Shown here: positions 6,342 through 9,481 of the stretch, piece after piece
Position numbering within the stretch: position 1 is the stretch's first letter
How the letters are laid out: every line of letters begins with the position of its first letter
Assembly (NCBI GenBank): GCA_027043685.1
Contig: JALUFI010000225.1
Span: forward strand, 1 to 9,481
Source: Pyrodictiaceae archaeon
Lineage (GTDB): Archaea > Thermoproteota > Thermoprotei_A > Sulfolobales > Pyrodictiaceae
Length of the DNA: 9,481 bases
Reading direction: 5' to 3'
Notes under the pieces: model-generated
Databases searched by the model: none
What the model was told of the DNA's origin: nothing
Seen by the model: the letters and a program-made list of their open reading frames with translations, nothing else
Made by a program: the position numbers and the translations under genes

Positions 6342-7571
6342 TTGAGGGAGCAGCTCAACAAGGAAGTAATGCTTGAGCTTCACCGCCGCATCCACGCTAA
6401 GCCGAAGCCCCCGACTTATCAACCGATAACCGTGACCGAGGCCCTCCACCGCATAAAGCGCGGCCTCGACGCCTCGGTGATGCTCGGCATCTACTCCGTC
6501 GTCGCCGGGGACCACGAGGCCGCAATGGCCACCATAGAGGCCGAGAGGAACCTCGACGAGACCACGTACCAGCTCATGGTCCACGTGGCTATAGCTGTTG
6601 GGAGGAACATAGAGGAGGCCACCAAGGCGGCCCCGCTATACACCTATATACTCGCCGTTGATAAGGCAATGGATGCCGTCAAGGACCTAGCCTCCCTGGT
6701 GATAAGGGGGTACCGGCTCTCAAGGGATATCTATGAAGAGATAATGGCGCTTTCCTCGATGCCCGTTGCACGGATAACGGGGAGGAGCCTGGGGAGCGTC
6801 GGCCTGCTGCTCGACAAGTATGGTGTCGACGTCCTGGCCGTGAGAAAGGGAGGCCAGTGGCTCCTCGACCCAGACAACGAAGTATCGATAGAGGAGGGGG
6901 ACACGGCCTACGTCTGGGGCTCCAAGGACACGGTGAACGAGCTGCTGGAGAGCCTGGGGCTGGAGCCGCTCCCTGAGAGAGAGGAGGGGAGGCTCAGGGA
7001 CCTGGTGTCGGCTATAGAGATACTCCCCGTGATGAACGAGCTTGCCCACTACCAGCTCCGGGCCCAGGACCCGCTGCTGGCCGACGAGATTCTCGAGCTG
7101 GAGATGTTCATGGACGAGCTAAGGGAGAAGAACACCGCTTCCGTGCTCTCCCTCGACAAGGGATTCGACGACAAGTTCCTCCTACTGGCATTGATAACCA
7201 GGGTCGAGGACATATCGGACGCATTGACGTACATAATGGTTATGCCCGCCGAGGAGGAGTACCGGGAGGTTCTCTCCTCCCTAATAGAGGCCGGGGAGGA
7301 GGCCATAGAGATGTTCGTCGCCGGCCGCAGCGTCGAGCTGGAGGAGCTCGCGGAGAGCCTGGACGAGTTCGGCGCCTCCATACTGGCCGTGAGGAGGGGC
7401 CGGGAGTGGATAGCCGTGACGCCCTACAACCTGCCCAGGCTACGCCTCAACAGCGGCGACACGGTGCTCGTGAAGTACGAGAAGCGTGTCCGTAACCGGC
7501 TCCTAGCGGTGCTGCGCGGCATGGGGCTCCAGCCGGCCAGGACCGAGGAGCAGGAGGAAGAGAAGGACTAG
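6342..7571 (+). CDS. PhoU/TrkA-C (RCK_C) domain protein, probable transport regulator
   Basis: This is a 409-residue soluble protein with alternating domains. They are a PhoU-like helical bundle (about 28-130), a TrkA-C/RCK_C domain (about 140-208), a second PhoU-like helical region (about 215-320) and a second RCK_C domain (about 324-396). The two RCK_C copies share a recognisable core: GVDVLAVRKGGQWLLDP with EEGDTAYVWG, and GASILAVRRGREWIAVTP with NSGDTVLVKY. RCK_C domains usually bind small ligands and gate ion transport. Archaeal proteins with this architecture are known as neighbours of MgtE-related permeases, as here, where the transporter is divergent 135 nt away. No membrane segment is seen. 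The tail is acidic (EEQEEEKD). The longest frame opens with TTG at 6342, right after a stop codon, but AGGAGGG sits only 1 nt before it. ATG at 6369 (codon 10), preceded by AAGGA, may be the true start. Confidence 0.85.
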   Translation: MREQLNKEVMLELHRRIHAKPKPPTYQPITVTEALHRIKRGLDASVMLGIYSVVAGDHEAAMATIEAERNLDETTYQLMVHVAIAVGRNIEEATKAAPLYTYILAVDKAMDAVKDLASLVIRGYRLSRDIYEEIMALSSMPVARITGRSLGSVGLLLDKYGVDVLAVRKGGQWLLDPDNEVSIEEGDTAYVWGSKDTVNELLESLGLEPLPEREEGRLRDLVSAIEILPVMNELAHYQLRAQDPLLADEILELEMFMDELREKNTASVLSLDKGFDDKFLLLALITRVEDISDALTYIMVMPAEEEYREVLSSLIEAGEEAIEMFVAGRSVELEELAESLDEFGASILAVRRGREWIAVTPYNLPRLRLNSGDTVLVKYEKRVRNRLLAVLRGMGLQPARTEEQEEEKD

Positions 7572-7669
7572 CCCGCTGAGCCGTCGAAATGGGCTGCTGG
7601 AATAGAAGGGTGAAAGATGTTAGGCTCCTAGACCCGTTTCGGGAAGAAGGGGTGCGGCGGTGCTCGGCG
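7572..7669. other. Convergent intergenic gap with a weak hairpin
   Basis: This 98-nt gap separates the ends of two convergent genes. It holds a short hairpin, CCCG-TTT-CGGG (7633-7643). For the minus-strand operon the hairpin is followed by a pyrimidine-rich stretch (about 7622-7600), which could end transcription. I see no gene, tRNA or C/D box RNA here. Confidence 0.3.
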
Positions 7670-8317
7670 CTACCTTATCTCGTACATGAGCGGTGACACT
7701 ACTACTGCTGGCTGCGGCTTGCCGTCGGGCCCGGGCACTGTGAGCAGCTTGGACTTGTATATCTCGACCTTCCTCAGTGGGTAGATCTTCTTGGCCTGCT
7801 CGAATATCTCGTTTGCCAGGCTGCCGAAGAGCATTGCCTTTATCAGCTCGTCCAGCGTCATCTCGGAGGCGCGCCTGGTTATTATCTCGCCCATTATCTT
7901 TCTTATCGCCTTCTTCTGGCTCGTCTTGCACCTGTAGGTGGTTAGGGCTACGCCGGTTATCCTTAGCCCGTAGCCGTCCTTGGTTGTCACGTTGAATATG
8001 CCTTGTATCTTGCTGCTCTTCCTCCTTATGAGGCTCTTCATGTAGTCCCTTGCGAGCTCGTGGCCCTTGAACCTGGTGAAGGCTTTGAGGTTCTCCTCGT
8101 CAACGTCTATTATCTGGAAGAAGAGGTGTACATGCACCAGGGAGAAGTCACCGGTTATGTCGTAGAGGGTTGTCTCCATTACGCGGCCTATGAGCTTGCG
8201 GGGGTCATCAGCCGGCGTCGTGCCTAGGGCGACGTTGCCGAACACCTGGGGGGCGATGACCTCGTACCACTTCTTGAGCCTCCACTTGTCCCTAGCTCCG
8301 CCTACCCTGCGGCTCAA
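7670..8317 (-). CDS. rps3ae: Small ribosomal subunit protein S3Ae (eS1 family)
   Basis: This is a 215-residue basic protein, a component of the small ribosomal subunit found in archaea and eukaryotes. Recognisable family stretches include KWRLKKWYEVIAPQVFG (11-27), then LYDITGDFSLVHVHLFFQI (51-69), and FKGHELARDYMKSLIRRKSS (83-102). The length is normal for the family. The start is TTG at 8317. It is supported by GGAGGGT at 8330-8324, 6 nt upstream, and by the family-typical basic N-terminus that begins there. The upstream pcc1-like gene stops only 4 nt before this start, so its last codons contain the ribosome site and the two are probably translationally coupled. The grouping DHH/RecJ-like, Pcc1, S3Ae is a known archaeal arrangement, often with ribosomal protein S15 upstream, which would lie beyond the window. 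Confidence 0.97.
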   Translation of the reverse strand: MSRRVGGARDKWRLKKWYEVIAPQVFGNVALGTTPADDPRKLIGRVMETTLYDITGDFSLVHVHLFFQIIDVDEENLKAFTRFKGHELARDYMKSLIRRKSSKIQGIFNVTTKDGYGLRITGVALTTYRCKTSQKKAIRKIMGEIITRRASEMTLDELIKAMLFGSLANEIFEQAKKIYPLRKVEIYKSKLLTVPGPDGKPQPAVVVSPLMYEIR

Positions 8318-8321
8318 GCCT

Positions 8322-8651
8322 TTACCCTCCCCGGGCCTGGGGGCGGCTCCCCTCCCCCGTCTTTAAAGGCTTAGCAGCCTCCTCCAGGCTGCGGAGCAGG
8401 GCGTAGAGCACCGAGAGTATCTCGTCAACCGTGTTCCGTAGGCTCCCCAGCCTCGCGGCATCGGCGTCAACGATGTCGACCGTGACTACTAGGTCGTCGC
8501 CCTCCGTCTTCTCCTCTATGCGTAGCCACGGCGGGGCCTCCCTGTCGTCAGGGCGTATGCTCCTAGCCGCGGCCTCCGCGAGCGCCGGGCCCAGGCCGTG
8601 TATCCTTATCTCGGCGTGGATCTCAGCACCGTGTCTTCTCGAGCGCTGCAT
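8322..8651 (-). CDS. pcc1: KEOPS complex subunit Pcc1-like protein
   Basis: This is a small 109-residue protein of the CTAG/Pcc1 family. Pcc1 forms the dimeric platform of the KEOPS complex, which works with Kae1 to make the t6A modification on tRNAs that read ANN codons. Family features are the beta strand near AEIRIHGL (13-20), the run of alanines and SIRPDD (31-36), the strand DLVVTVDIVDAD (53-64), and the helix with LRNTVDEILSVLYALLRSLE (71-90), typical of Pcc1. The tail after about 92 is disordered. The start ATG at 8651 is supported by AGGAGGG at 8666-8660, 8 nt upstream. The first 29 nt overlap the end of the DHH/RecJ-like gene, and the stop is 4 nt before rps3ae. The assignment rests on sequence pattern plus genomic context. 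Confidence 0.8.
   Translation of the reverse strand: MQRSRRHGAEIHAEIRIHGLGPALAEAAARSIRPDDREAPPWLRIEEKTEGDDLVVTVDIVDADAARLGSLRNTVDEILSVLYALLRSLEEAAKPLKTGEGSRPQARGG
8324..8330 (-). promoter_or_regulatory. Ribosome binding site of rps3ae
   Basis: GGAGGGT on the minus strand ends 6 nt before the TTG start at 8317. It overlaps the final codons and stop of the pcc1-like gene, which decides the TTG start and implies coupled translation. Confidence 0.65.
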
Positions 8652-9481
8652 AGATGCTTCCCTCCTCGGGGACCAGGCACCCCTTCTCTATGAGGGTCTT
8701 GAGGGTCTCGTAGCCCGCGGCCTCCGCCACGGATTCGAGGAGGACGCGGTTGTTGACCGCTGCCACGGCCTCTGGCTTGGCTGCGCCGAGCTGCCTGGCC
8801 GTCTTCTCGAGGACTGGTGGGCAGCCGGGCTTCTCGGCCTCTATCTCGGCTACTAGCAGCTTGCCTAGAGGCGTGTGCCTCGGCTTGGCGTCCAGGAGGG
8901 CCTCGGCGGCCGAGACCAGGTCGTGGAAGCCCCGGCGGTACTGGTAGTGGGCTGCCGCTGCGGCCTCCTTCTCGGCCACGCCCAGCGCGGGGAGCGTCTC
9001 TGGGTGCTCTGCGGCAGCGCATGCGAGTATTGCGGCGGCCTCGCGGAGGTCTGGGAGGGGGAGGCTGCGGCTGTAGTGGGTGAAGCCTATCACCTCCGTG
9101 GGGCGCCTGGGGACCCTGCTCTTCTGCTTCAGCAGCTCGTACAGCTTCTCGCCGAGCACCGCGAGGGCCTGCTCCTCCGCCTCCTCCAGCGTCTTGCCCC
9201 GGAGCCCCGCGAGCCTGGGGTCCTCGGCTAGGAGCCTCTCCGCTTCCTCGGGGTGCCCGGTGAGCCCGGGGAGGAACGGCAGCACGGTGAGCGTGATTGC
9301 TTTCTCAGTGGCCTCCGTGAGCCACCTCATGAGCCTTATCGTGAAGTACTCCTCTACCTTGTTCTCGAGCTTAAGCATCTCCGCTATGCTTGCCTCGACC
9401 CCGGTGAACTCCCCCCTCTTGCCCCGGTCCAGGCCCCTCCAGTACCCCGCGGCTAGGGCGTAGGCGGAGAAGCCACCCACT
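8623..9481 (-). CDS. DHH-family RecJ-like protein, C-terminal part (cut by window edge)
   Basis: An open frame of about 285 codons runs off the right edge; its N-terminus lies beyond 9481. The first in-window codon that could start it is GTG at 9480, but the frame has no in-window stop upstream, so this is probably an internal fragment. The visible part is helical and Glu/Ala-rich. Its segment IGFTHYSRSLPLPDLREAAAILA (131-153; key residues SRSLPLPDLREAA) resembles the middle of archaeal RecJ-like nucleases such as GAN, where a similar 'x-P-x-x-DAREFA' stretch occurs. Those proteins degrade single-stranded nucleic acid or associate with GINS in the replication machinery. The DHH catalytic motifs would be upstream and are unseen. 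I do not find the GGGH motif expected in an active DHHA1 domain. The context beside pcc1 and rps3ae supports the family. Substrate and activity are unknown. Confidence 0.6.
   Translation of the reverse strand, partial: VGGFSAYALAAGYWRGLDRGKRGEFTGVEASIAEMLKLENKVEEYFTIRLMRWLTEATEKAITLTVLPFLPGLTGHPEEAERLLAEDPRLAGLRGKTLEEAEEQALAVLGEKLYELLKQKSRVPRRPTEVIGFTHYSRSLPLPDLREAAAILACAAAEHPETLPALGVAEKEAAAAAHYQYRRGFHDLVSAAEALLDAKPRHTPLGKLLVAEIEAEKPGCPPVLEKTARQLGAAKPEAVAAVNNRVLLESVAEAAGYETLKTLIEKGCLVPEEGSIYAALEKTRC
8660..8666 (-). promoter_or_regulatory. Ribosome binding site of the pcc1-like gene
   Basis: AGGAGGG on the minus strand lies 8 nt before the ATG at 8651. It sits inside the DHH/RecJ-like coding region and sets the 29-nt overlap of the two genes. 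Confidence 0.7.

Noticed and set aside
7631..7643. Strong intrinsic terminator after the PhoU/TrkA-C gene
   Set aside because: The stem is only 4 bp and is followed by a purine run on the plus strand, so it is noted only as a weak hairpin.
7572..7669. Possible small C/D box RNA in the convergent gap
   Set aside because: A CTGA is present, but there is no acceptable RTGATGA C box paired with it, so no C/D RNA can be supported.
8817..9463. Plus-strand open frames opposite the DHH/RecJ-like gene
   Set aside because: They are antisense shadows rich in Ser, Arg, Gly and Pro. The minus-strand frame has the plausible protein composition and family-like segments.
1..9481. CRISPR array, tRNA, insertion sequence or integrase
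   Set aside because: No direct repeats with regular spacing, no tRNA-like cloverleaf with CCA-proximal stem, and no transposase or integrase motifs were seen.

Overview
The window looks like chromosomal DNA of a hyperthermophilic archaeon, most likely a crenarchaeon of the Pyrodictiaceae/Desulfurococcales type. This assignment is inference. It rests on an archaeal/eukaryotic-type ribosomal protein (S3Ae), a Pcc1-type KEOPS subunit beside a DHH/RecJ-like gene, GC-rich DNA (about 60% by eye), Glu/Lys/Arg/Val-rich proteins, GTG and TTG starts, short GGAGG ribosome sites and TATA-like boxes of archaeal form. I see no tRNA, rRNA, CRISPR array, insertion sequence or phage gene.

Layout. (1) 22-2961, plus strand: a 979-residue secreted surface protein with a pilin-type (class III) signal peptide, a jelly-roll-like region, an Ig-like region and a beta-rich C-terminal region with many N-glycosylation sequons. 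(2) About 3017-3040: a hairpin between this gene and the convergent next one. (3) 3028-4935, minus: a 635-residue protein made of eight CBS motifs. (4) 5025-6206, minus: a membrane protein with two MgtE/SLC41-like repeats, upstream of the CBS gene and pointing the same way. (5) 6207-6341: a divergent promoter region. (6) 6342-7571, plus: a soluble protein with alternating PhoU-like and TrkA-C (RCK_C) domains. (7) 7572-7669: a short convergent gap. (8) 7670-9481, minus: a compact translation-linked operon, read in the order DHH/RecJ-like protein (N-terminus outside the window), Pcc1-like KEOPS subunit, then ribosomal protein S3Ae. The first two genes overlap by 29 nt and the last two are 4 nt apart.

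How the genes may work together. Genes 3, 4 and 6 form a plausible divalent-cation transport and sensing locus. The transporter has no cytoplasmic sensor of its own. A stand-alone octa-CBS protein lies downstream of it, and a PhoU/TrkA-C protein is divergently transcribed from the shared intergenic region. Bacterial MgtE carries its CBS sensor in the same chain, so here the sensing may be supplied in trans. That is the most interesting hypothesis in the window. The minus-strand operon at the right end is an ordinary archaeal information-processing cluster. The surface protein at the left edge is probably accessory: it is very large for a pilin-signal protein and is a mosaic in base composition.
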